A stretch of 64,000 nucleotides of DNA from Parus major (taxonomy: Eukaryota; Chordata; Aves; Passeriformes; Paridae). Shown here piece by piece: positions 39,466-49,692 of the stretch (position 1 is the stretch's first letter; every line of letters begins with the position of its first letter). Below the pieces are notes generated by a model that was given only the letters and a program-made list of their open reading frames with translations, was not told where the DNA came from and ran no database searches. The stretch is taken from positions 34,725,941 to 34,789,940 of the forward strand of contig NC_031799.1 in the NCBI RefSeq assembly GCF_001522545.3. The letters are read 5' to 3'. A program made the translations under genes and the position numbers.

Positions 39466-39560
39466 TATGGAATATACTATTTATACCATCAAATATGGTA
39501 TATATATACCATATATATATACTATATATACCATCAAATTATGGTATATATATCCATATA
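39466..39560. repeat. AT-rich palindromic array
   Basis: It contains a 22-bp perfect palindrome at 39493-39514 (centre ggtatatatatacc). The phrase taccatcaaa(t)tatggta occurs twice, starting near 39483 and 39529, so a unit of about 46 bp is duplicated with small differences. It directly adjoins the 25-bp hairpin. Confidence 0.85.
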
Positions 39561-42099
39561 GCTCTAGAACCATTCCACTGGAGGAACTGCTATATCACGC
39601 TCTTTGTAGGTTGTTTTGCTGTCTTGTATCATAACATCAGAAATCTTTTATTTTTTTCTTAAATACCTGCCAGCAGAGAGAGAGCAGTACAAAGGAGGTA
39701 CAAACAGTGCTGATCACATCAAGGGTGCGAACAGCCACAATAGATAAAAATTCGTATCATCTTAAGTACACCCATAACTGTGTGTGCCAAAGAATTGCCT
39801 TTGCTGGTTTTCAAACCACTGACATTGATACTGTGTGCTCTAGAGCCATTGTTTTTATGTCTTTGTTTCCTCAACATCCTGGGTTCTGTTTTGTGTGTAT
39901 GCTATCTTACTAATGAGTGCCTCTGAGCAACCAGCCACATCACTTAACTAATTTCAAACAAACAGTGAAGCCATTTAATTCAAATTTTTTGAGGTCCTCT
40001 CCCAGCGGTGTTGCAGGTATGAGCAGTGAACATGTCTGAAAATATGAAAGAAAGTGTCTTTTTGAGACATTAGTTTGTTAACATTAGAAATGTCTTCAGG
40101 TTAGAGTAGTATGTTCAGGTTGTTTGAGTAATGGCTGTGACTTTTCAGGGTCTGTAAGGAAAGTGGTAGATTACTGCAACACAGAGCTGCTTGGAAAGTA
40201 TCCAGTAAAAACTTGAACCTCTTCCAGGAAAATAGGCTTTGAATGTGCTGACTATAACAAGAGAGCATTCGAAGCTAATTTGTTAGTGGGTTTGTTATCA
40301 CATTTTACTTAAAAGTTAATCTCTTAAGATGTGTTGGGAAAAGAATTAAGCTAAGCATCAACATTTAGAATGGTGGTTCTAAAAATTAGCGTTACTCAGA
40401 TAAAAACCTTCAGCAAATCCTTTTTACCTCTTTATGTAGATCTCACTTTGGAATTATTTTATTCCTTACTCTAGATGGCCTAGAAGAATATACAGAAAAG
40501 AAAATGCCATTAGTAACCACCAGATGTTATCTTTATTTGACATGTGTTAATGTGTTTTGAAAGCTTTACTTCAGTTTTTACTATTCAGCTGATTTAAATT
40601 ACTGTCTTCCTAAACTTATTACTAAAAAGAATGCAGTCTTCTTTTTTGGCTTCTTTCTGATTGCTGTGTTTACCCTGTGCTCTTATATTTTGTGTGTGTT
40701 GAATGTTCCTTAAAAACATTGCAATCTATTTTGTAATTCCATAGGGTGTATTTCTTGGTAGCTAACTGTTGCTGGTTTTATTTTCAAATAATTCTGGAAA
40801 ATTTACAGCATCATAAAGTCTGCCTTTCCAAGTTTTCACTTTTTATGCATTAATGCTGAAGATGTATGCTTGACTTTACGTATACTGTAGTCAACTGTGA
40901 TAGGATTGTCTGAAGTTAACCACATGCTACACATGCTAAGAGTTCATAAATAACATGACCAAAGATAACAAAGAGAAGATGGAGAAGAAGAGAAGGCATT
41001 ACAGCAACTTCAAAAAAATTTATGTAGGTGCTCAGTTGTCTCATTTTCAGACTTTCCTTGCAAGTTTTTTAATTGTGTCAGATTTTATGATCTAAATTCA
41101 TGCTACAGGCAGAAACAAGTGCAAACTTTCTTCCAAAGTAGAATATTTCTTTGTGTAGAGAGTAACTGTGAGCTGTCTTACTCCTCCTTGATCACTCCAG
41201 GAGATGACCTTTTCTTACTACTTTGTAGCAGTGATCTGATCCCCAGTGGGCTAAGCAGTTGCCCATTTTTATGTAACTTTCCATTTAAAGAAATAGCTGC
41301 GTGTAGGCCACCTAATGCTCACCAGTGATACCCATAAGCAATGGAAAAACAAAGTCAAGCTGTCATTGTGTCGGTCTCTGAATGCACTAATAGTTTTGAA
41401 AAGTTTGGAAATGGCAGTCAGAGATGTCACTTCGTCTTTACCTTCTTAACTAAGCCTATTAGCAAACAGCACTAATTATATGATTATTTACTTATATTTC
41501 CTTTTCTGCTTCTATATTTTGTGAACAAAAACCTACCCAGTGTTTCACTTGAATTTTCTTTCTTTCTGGTTTTGCACCAGTGCCTCATTTCTGGTATTCA
41601 GCATTGCCCCTTGTACTGGAGGAGGTCATAGTCATTCCTGTAACAATGCAGTCCTAGTCCATGATCCTCCTTCTGTTGATGAAATTTTACTCCCATCCCG
41701 TCTAACAGCGTGCAACAATATTATCCCTTGCATGGCAAGGCGTCTGGGGCTATGCTGGAATCTTGGGTGTTAGCTTAGATTTATTTAGCAGTCTAGTTTT
41801 TATACCAAAGCATTTCTTTCTGCTGTTACGATGTAACTTAATGACGTCAAAATTCTGCTGTGAATGACACTTTGTCGCTTCTGAGGCCAGGTTCTTACCA
41901 GATTTCACGTACCATTACTTTTAATGGAAGAGCTTGGTCTCTTTAGAAAAGTTCTCTATGCCAGGAAGGCTCTGGGTTTGGTTTTTTAATTCCCCGCTCT
42001 CTGCAGTTATTTTCAGAGCTCTCTGTAATTCAGATTTGCAGTGAAAACACATTGATTCCTGGCCAAGAGGGACTGGGCAAGCCCAGCTGTTCTGGGTGA

Positions 42100-42390
42100 T
42101 CTCAAGCTGCTAGGCTACTTCTCTTAAAGACCATATTATATCTGAGAGTCATTAATGATGTTCAGTACATCCAAGTTTCAGTCTGTGCTGTTGTCTTGCT
42201 GAGCGATGTAGAGAGATTCCCAACAAAGAGCGCTAAAACAGGGTATTACATTCACAGTGCAATTTTCTTCCAGCTCTTTGGAAACCATCCTGTATCAATA
42301 GAGGAGGTCATATAATGCAAATTGGGTAGGTCAGTAGGCAGATCCGTATGGAATGTACAGTAATGTGTAATTAGAGTTCCTCTTTGGTTG
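42100..42390. promoter_or_regulatory. candidate conserved noncoding block with octamer
   Basis: A perfect POU octamer, atgcaaat, lies at 42315-42322. Around it are taat cores (gtcattaatgatg near 42151; gtgtaattagag near 42365), retained CpGs (gagcgatg near 42202; agcgct near 42230) and no simple repeats. The call is by texture only, and it sits 2 kb upstream of exon C. Confidence 0.22.
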
Positions 42391-44405
42391 ACAGTGTAAT
42401 AGTTAACAAGGGGAAAGCTCTCTGTTGATATTCCCAGGCTCTACTCAAAGTCTTTGTTTTAAACCACTGGCAGATTCAGAGAGAGATCTTCTTGTAGTGG
42501 TTTATAGCACATTCTCAAATAGGAATAGAAAATTTCTTTTTCAAAACCGGGTAGCAGAACACAGATTATTTTGTTCATCCCTTTTCTTTTGCTCGTACTT
42601 CTCCTCCCTCCCCTAGTCAGACATGCCAAATTGTTGTAAGGCAGCCCCATTCAAACCCTGAAGCTAAACAATACACTATTTTCTCTTGCTTTGTTTCATT
42701 GTAGTTAATTTAATATTCTGAAGAGTTAAGCACACTGCCTTGAGAGCATCATGCAAGCCAAATGTCTTTGATATGTTCTACAAGAAGGAACACCTGCTGG
42801 AATGATATGGGCTCACAAGCAGGAAAAAGACTTGGCCTTTCCTTTTTCTTCTACTTGGAACAATGTTCTTTCTGGGTTTTTGTCTGGTTGATTTTAATTT
42901 TGGTGGCTGCTCCCCACCCCCTTATGTATTTTTATTCCTCCACAGCTTTCTTGTAGATTATTGCCCTCCTTTCTCTGTCACTGATCTGGATTAGATGATG
43001 TGTTCATACCACTGCCAGTCTGATTCCACTGCATGAGGTTTATTTCCAAGCAGAAGAGCAGGATATGTACTTTTGGGGTGGGATGTCAAGGCAGGTATGT
43101 GTGCAGTGTGCTGCAAGGGTTATCTAGTGTGCTGTGACTTGCAGCCTTTTCCTTTCAGCTCACCCTTACATAAGTAAGGTCTCAAGTCTTAGAAGCTTAA
43201 AATGTTTTTATGCAAAGCAAGTTTTTTATTTCTTATAAAGTCCTGTGTGCAGATGTGCAGGTGGGAGAGAACAATCCTAGAGGACTCAGGGATATGACTT
43301 ACCCTGAGCAATAGCTGCTTGAGAATGAAAAATTCAGAGGTAATCTGGTTATTCTATGAGCAGAAGTTAGTTGGATGGCTAGTATGTAAGCCTTAGTCCT
43401 GAACAGATCTTTCTTGGGATGTATTTAACCAAACTTTTTCACCTGTTTGCTTTTTGTTGTTGATTTTTCAGGTTTTTTCCCTCTGCCTTCCCAACAAATA
43501 GCAATAGTCTATCTACACCACAGTAGTTAATATAGCACAGAGCTTGATGCAGCCCTGGTTGAGGTCAAGCACTCCAATTCAAACCTCTCAAGGGCTTTCT
43601 CTATGTGTTGCCAGTGTACTGGTAAAAATGACTTTAAACTCTTGTCAGTGCAGTTACTGGTGCATGCATCACAGTCCCACTCAAATAAACCTGTCACAAC
43701 ACAGAGTCAGCAGCTAGAGAAGAGTACAAGGGCAGGCCTCTAGCTTTTCATTCGAGCATCACTAAACGTGCACAGAGTGCCCAATTATTTCAGCATTATT
43801 GAGCAAGCCTACAGGAGGACCCAAGCCTTGCTACATTAGATTTTCTTTAGTAATTTGCTCAAGTACCGCTGAGGACACTTAAAGGGCTTAAAACGGTGGC
43901 TGCAACCAGTTTCCTTTTCTGGATTGTTAATTCAGGTTTTCTCTTTCAAATTAACTTTCACTGCATGCTGTGCAGTAGCTCTGGGAGAACTGTTTAACAC
44001 TAATTTTCTCAATTTTCAGCTTTTTTTTTCATTATATAACTGCTTTTACAGTTACATATGTTTTGATTAGATGTGTACATGATGTTTTTCTACTAGGAAG
44101 AGAAAAGCATAATACCTCTGCCAAAAAAATAAACAATTCACCAAAATGGTAACATTCATTTGCTCTCTTTTTTTTTATTTTTTCATTTTTGTCATTGTTG
44201 TTTTCCAGTTCAGTCTGAGTTTTACCAAATATGTTATGTCCAAACATCTAGACATTATTAAGGCACCAGGATGTTTGTGAGCATTGATATCTTGAATCGA
44301 TCAGATGCATTGATTGGTCTGATCAGTCACAGCTGATACAGGTGATCAACCAGACAATCCCCAGCTCCCTGAACAAATTCAATATCTGTGTTTTGTTTTT
44401 CACAG

Positions 44406-44610
44406 CAGCAACAACTCCAGGCCCAGCACTTGTCACATGGACATGGTCTTCCCGTGCCGCTCACTCCGCACCCCTCAGGCTTGCAGCCTCCAGCCATCCC
44501 ACCCATTGGCAGCAGCGCTGGTCTCCTGGCACTCTCCAGTGCGCTGGGGGGGCAGTCCCACCTCCCAATTAAAGACGAGAAGAAGCACCATGATAATGAT
44601 CACCAAAGAG
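44406..44610 (+). CDS. TLE4: TLE4 exon C: GP region
   Basis: This 205-nt exon encodes 68 residues plus one base (phase 0 in, 1 out), about residues 131-198. It opens [14 protein letters not shown], continues [20 protein letters not shown] and [12 protein letters not shown], and ends [13 protein letters not shown]. This is the glycine/proline-rich GP region that in TLE proteins contacts histone deacetylase. The residues separate TLE4 from TLE1, which has GPPVPL, GIPPLGGSAG and KDDKKHHDAEHHR. The acceptor is a tandem CAGCAG (44403-44408). Using the first CAG gives three glutamines and the second gives two. The donor AGAG|gtaggc begins at 44611. The exon is GC-richer than its surroundings and is open over most of its length in the other two plus frames as well. 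Confidence 0.96.
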
Positions 44611-45016
44611 GTAGGCACTGCCAGAGGAGTGTGTGGTTTTGTTTCCCTTCTTTTCTTTTTTAAATTATCCTGTTTAAAGCAAGCAAAGGGGGAGGGAGAG
44701 GGGAGGAATTTTCAGAAGAGTTCCTAGCTAATTACTTTAGTGTTTATTATCTAGCAGTAGCCAGAAATTGTGTTCAAATGCTAGAAATCCAGTTTTATAA
44801 ATCTGGCTGTACAGCATTAATAATTAACTGTACAGAAAAGTTAACATCTGTGCAATTTATTATTTAACAGACATCAGGATTCTTTCTTCAGAGTATGATA
44901 AATGTATAATTTTATGTAAACTAACTAGTACTTTTCTCCTTCTCTCTTCCCCCACATGCCCATCCCCTGCCACCATATCTCCCCCTCCTTACACACGGGG
45001 GCTGCTCTGCATGCAG
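44611..45016 (+). other. TLE4: short intron between exon C and microexon D (406 bp)
   Basis: Donor gtaggc at 44611. The last 80 bases are unusually pyrimidine-rich (ttctccttctctcttccccc near 44934-44953, then ccctgccaccatatctcccc and ctcctt). They end in a run with three TGC triplets, gctgctctgcatgcag, at 45001-45016. The length is far below the other introns here, consistent with exon-definition help for the tiny next exon. Confidence 0.85.
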
Positions 45017-45033
45017 ACAGAGACTCCATCAAG
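45017..45033 (+). CDS. TLE4: TLE4 microexon D (17 nt)
   Basis: After tgcatgcag, the 17 nt acagagactccatcaag precede a strong donor, AAG|gtagga at 45034. Joined to the last base of exon C they complete Asp and add RDSIK, giving HQR-DRDSIK exactly as in TLE4 (about residues 199-204). The phase is 1 in and 0 out. The paralogues carry six residues at this place too (DREPGT in TLE1, DRESSA in TLE3), which suggests the small exon is shared by the family. This opens the serine-rich CcN/SP linker that lies before the WD40 domain. Skipping it would shift frame. The upstream TGC motifs recall SRRM4-type microexon signals, an inference only. Confidence 0.85.
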
Positions 45034-46100
45034 GTAGGATTCCATTCTGTAGGTGTAAAGGGTAGCTCAGCAGAGCTGCATGAACGCTGCATTTTTCTGA
45101 AGTGCGGCACGGAGCAGTGGAAAAACTCACAGAGTGAAACTGGGTTGTGATGCTTGTGCTGGTTGGCAGCACCTTGCCTAGCCTGTGTGTCACATTCAGG
45201 CTATGGCTGGTAGTGGGGCAGCTGGGATTGCAAGCAACAGGTCGACCAGTGAGTTTACTGGAACAGCATTGGGGCTGTTCTTGGATGGACAGAAAGGTCT
45301 GCCTGAGGTCTCTGTCCAGGCTTTTGAGATGGAAAGAATAAGCCTGTAGTCTTAATTAATTTGGAGGCTGTAAATTGTAATTCTTGTATTTCCTTATAAT
45401 GCAGTTGAGGAAGGAGAGCTCTGTTGCTCACATGGGGAGACGTGGAGTGCTGACTACTGCCCTGTAGTTGGAAAGGAGTGAGCTGAGTGAGCTGCCCTTC
45501 CCTCTACCCTGATGAATGTGATACTGAAGCTTGCACTGAGGATTCTGCCTTGCTTTTCCACAAATCAGTTTTCAGGTTCTAAGTGACTCTGCAGCATGCC
45601 TGTATCCTGTGTAGAGTGGTGTTCATAAGTAGATGTAATAACATACCTTGCCACTTGTCTTATTTTGAGCATTCAGTAGTAGATACAAGTAGGGTTCAGT
45701 GACATGTGATGCTTTTCCATACTGATAGCCACCAGTGCCTCTCAGGGACTCCTGGGGTTTTAATGCTGCAGTTGGAGAGATGTATGTTAGCCCATCTTCC
45801 TTGATGGGTCTGCTCTCCTAGTTTGCATGGTTTTCAGAAACACGAGATCAAGCTTTATTAGGTGCTGCTGAGTGTGAAAAGGAAGATTCGCTTCTCTTAT
45901 AAATGGCAAGGCCTACACCAACCTTATTGAGCACTTAGAAAGAGTTTGTCAAGTTCCTAGTGGTGCTTTTTTCTAGAAGATACATTTTTGGGGTTTGATA
46001 AGTGATGGAAGAGATATTCACAGCGAGAGTCTGGTGTGCATGAGACAAGATCAGCAAGATCTTGTCAGGCAGATATTACTGGTGTGCCCTTGACGGTGTT

Positions 46101-46140
46101 GGGAGAACCTTGTTGGTTCTGGGAGAACCTTGATGGTTCT
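46101..46140. repeat. 20-bp tandem duplication
   Basis: gggagaaccttgttggttct and gggagaaccttgatggttct lie head to tail with one mismatch. Confidence 0.9.
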
Positions 46141-47327
46141 GGGCACAGGCTTTGCCCCCACCAGAGACTTGTCCATCCAGGGCTGACATGAGGACTGACA
46201 CCTTTGTTCCTTGGCATCTACAGGTGGGGACGTGTCCTGCAGCCTATCCCAGCACACCCATTCTGCCACTGGCACTCCTGACATGCCCCAGCCAAGCGCA
46301 ACTGAGCCAATAGTTGTCAGTTTTGCTGTTACACACATGGCTCTGCATAACAACCAGGAGCTGACAGGAACTGTCAGTTTTCACTGTGAGCAGCAAAGGC
46401 ACTGAAGCTGTCTATCTGCCAACATAAGACAACAGCATGTTGGATTTCACTTCAGCCTCTTTGTCATGAGGGCTGGAAACTGCTATTACTGCTTTATGTG
46501 ACAAGGCAGGAGCACACATTAATGACCATTTCCCTAGAATACCCACTCTTAACTGTGAACACTTAAGTTTAGTCCATTTTCCTTTTTCCTGCGCTCTAAC
46601 AAATGCAAGTGGGGCTGACACCTAACTGTGAGAGCACAAACCCATGTGGTTTCTTGAGTGAGTTTGCTTACCTATACAATTGGAACCATGATGATTTCAC
46701 TCAAGAAAGTGACTGAGGAGAATTGCTAATATATGCCATTCACTGTTTCTAAACGATACATACTAGTCATGTTTCTGTAACATTTGTGAGGTGTTGGGGT
46801 GTTTATGCCGGCATGGATGTTAGGTGGAGCATTTGTACTGAAAAGGCCAGTTTTGTCTGGGATTGATTCAAAAGTGCTGATACTCATACAGCTTCCAGAA
46901 GGAAAGAAGGGCATCTACTTCATGCAGTTTACTTTGAAATGATAAGTAGGTGTTTGTCTTGCATGGTACTCAGATTGTGAATTGGCTTGTGTGTCAGCAT
47001 TATGGGGCTTACTGCCAGCTTTGCAAGGTGAAATAGTTTGCTAATTTCCTTAAATGTTTTCAGTGATGCCCAGAGTAGCAGTTAGTCGCTTGTTCAATCG
47101 ATCCCTCCTCCCTTAAGTGGTTCCTGGTTAAGAGAGGCTTTTTATGATTGTCTGCTGTGTGACTTGAGACAGTTTTTGTCAGCCAGAACCAGCTGGAGTC
47201 TGTGTGCTTGTATGAAATAATTTATTCATGCAGGATAATGCTCCTTAACATTTAACAGGTAATGAACGTGACATAAATTTCCTTCTTCCTTTTAATTTTT
47301 CCCTTTCCTCTTCCAATGTGCAAACAG

Positions 47328-47349
47328 GCAGACTCTGGTACTCTAAATA
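47328..47349 (+). other. exon-like 22-nt cassette downstream of microexon D
   Basis: A long pyrimidine tract (about 47280-47316) and caaacag at 47321-47327 precede 22 nt. A perfect gtaagt donor follows at 47350. Read in the phase left by microexon D it gives ADSGTLN plus one base. Splicing onward would shift the expected next exon. If the donor is not used, the frame continues SK and stops at 47356-47358, giving a short C terminus. No polyadenylation signal AATAAA is evident close downstream. It may be a poison microexon, a terminal exon or a chance match. Confidence 0.22.
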
Positions 47350-49560
47350 GTAAGTAATTTTTGGCCATCTGTCAAAAGGAAATTTCAATACAAATTTAAA
47401 TTAATGATGCCTGAAATTTTTTATAGCTCCTCTAAAAGCCTCTAATGTGCAGAAAATTCTGAATCTGCTGGTAGTAATTAGTGTAGCATGTAATGAGGAT
47501 ATGGGCAATGTTATACAGCCCCAGTGTAACGTTTTGATATGGTAGCAAAATTTTGATTTATATAAGGTTGTGCCTGGGCTTAATTGTGAGAGACACTTTA
47601 AAGTGTTTTCTTGCTGATATAGATTATTAAGCAGGGTGGATTTTAAAATAGCTCATGAAGTGTAAATTTACGCTTTAGTGTGCAATTCTGATAACAAAGG
47701 TACAGTACCCATTTGTACAAAGAAAGGAATTTGGCTGAAATGACCCGTTTCTTGCCACCACTTACAGCGCTTTGGATTTGCTGGGCAGTTTTCTTACTGA
47801 AACTTGATGTCTCTAGCTGTGCTGGTCCTAAGTCTCCTCTTAGCTCAGTCCAGGGAAAAGACAGTTTGCATCACTCCAGCAAATGTGTTATGCCTGATCT
47901 TGCCCAGCACCTCCCTGGAGTGAGTAGTTCACTGTTGAAACTGAGCGGTCACCTTCAGGTAACATTAGATTGTCCAGGAGCTGTTCCTAAATAATAGATC
48001 AGCATTGACACAGCAAGCTCTGTGGAGAAGGGCAGCTTTGGGAGCTCTTTGATTTCTTCTTGGATCCAGTCCTCCAAATTCTTTGCAAGGTTTGAAGTGT
48101 GGGAAAATTCTAAACGCAGTAAACTGGGTCATGGGAGTGCTCTTTGTGCAGTGGCAAGGCTGTGGAGTGGACAAAAGGAAGGAAGGGTGGCATGTGCCAG
48201 GGCTGTGCTCAAACTGCAGTAGAAAGACAAACAGCTCTGCAGTTAACTAAACAACTTTTCACTGAGGACTTGGTGTATCTCCTTTTCAAAGCTGTAAAAT
48301 TTATTTTTTTTTTTTAAGGAGGAAAAAAGAAAAAGTATTGTTATTTTCAGTGGATTCTTCCTTGCTAATTGCACTGCACGAGCTTTTTTCCACCTCCTGT
48401 GAGAACTCTTGGTGCAGGAGGTATGCCCATCTTTCCAGCCCTGGTACCATCTCTGGGACAAATGTGGCAAAAGTTTCTCTGGTGCCTCACAAAGTTCCTT
48501 TTCTAATGCATTCCCTTTGCAGAACTATGGAAACATGTGTAAAAAAGACTCCACCTGACAGAAAGTAGTGTAGTGCTAGCACTCTCTTCTCATAACTCTC
48601 AGTGCAGCAAATGGAATGAAGGAGCTCCCAGATGCTGGCTGGGTTGTGGGCCTGCCAGAGGTAGCCTGGATGTCCCTGAGCAGATTGTTCAAGAACCACA
48701 GAGTCTTCTGAAACATGTGAATTCAGGCTCAAGATCCCACATGTATGAACTTTTTATCACTTCTAATGTAGATCTCTTGTTCTTTATATACCTGTTACGC
48801 CATTCTTCTGGGGTTAGTTGGTTTGTTTCTTTGGGATGTTTTTGGTTGTTTGGGTTTTTTTCTTTATCTGATCTTTAAATTACTTGGGGCAGAAGACTAT
48901 GCTTATAGTAAGATTTGCCAAAGTGATGAAACCTTTTTTATTTTGATCTGTTTCAGCAGCAACAAGTGCCAATAATTGAAAATTGCAGTCTTGTGACAGG
49001 AGTAAATTCACAAGTTTGAGATTCCTCTGGGGCAAGGGGGAACAAAAAAAATGGATTTTAGAAAAGAAGATCTAAAATAATTCATCATATGTAGCTTTGG
49101 GGTGGATTTCTGGCCAAAGTGCTGGTGAACTGGGAGAAGTCTGTCAGAGCAAATTGAGCTGAATTTAGAAATAAAATTACTTTTGCCTTAATGTGCGTGA
49201 AAGCTAGTAATTACACATGTGGGCGATACAGGGAAAGTGGATGGATGCAATTCCCACTTTCCATTTACATTTGTAAATAAATTTGTGGTAGCAGGTGCTC
49301 CAGTGCTTCTCAAGCTGCTGGTAGCCACTATTAAGTGTTTAGACCTCTTTCAGTTGTAAGTAAGAGTAGGCTGCTTACTCCTGAATCTGTGAGTAACCTG
49401 ATGCTTGGAGGAGTTGTGTGAATACACATCTATAAAGTACAAGAGACTTTAAAATAAAAATGCCCCAACATATTATATAAGACTTCTGAATATTACCAGA
49501 TCTAGTTTTGTTGCTGACCTAGTTCTTCTGCTGATAGAGGAACACCACATAAGCTGCTTA

Positions 49561-49692
49561 CAATGTTTATAATAAATATATATTAATTTAATCAATATAT
49601 TAATAGAAATTCATATTCATATTTAATTCACTATTCATAATTAATACAATCTATAATAAATAAATATATATTCAATAAAATAATTATGTATT
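49561..49692. repeat. AT-rich low-complexity tract
   Basis: Dense taat, atat and aataaa words with almost no G or C (for example ataaatatatattaatttaa). It contains several AATAAA-like words by composition, which should not be read as polyadenylation signals. Confidence 0.9.

Larger units (their letters stand above)
29158..44405 (+). other. TLE4: intron between exons B and C (15,248 bp)
   Basis: Donor gtatgt at 29158 and acceptor tgtttttcacag ending at 44405. It holds two complementary simple-sequence tracts just after the donor (29397-29468 and 29660-29764), a TG-rich run at 30700-30765, the largest transposon of the window (CR1, 37903-39350), a perfect hairpin with AT palindromes beside it (39410-39560), an exon-like cassette (37119-37182) and two candidate conserved noncoding blocks (30230-30665, 42100-42390). 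No second gene was recognised. Confidence 0.85.

Noticed and set aside
44342..44727. Two extra plus-strand open frames over exon C
   Set aside because: They are shadow frames of a GC-rich proline-coding exon. Only the frame giving [14 protein letters not shown] matches TLE4 and joins the neighbouring exons.
48951..48985. tttcagcagcaacaagtgcc resembles an acceptor followed by the start of exon B or C
   Set aside because: The similarity stops after caacaagtg, the reading then meets stops, and no donor follows. It looks like a chance CAG-rich word.
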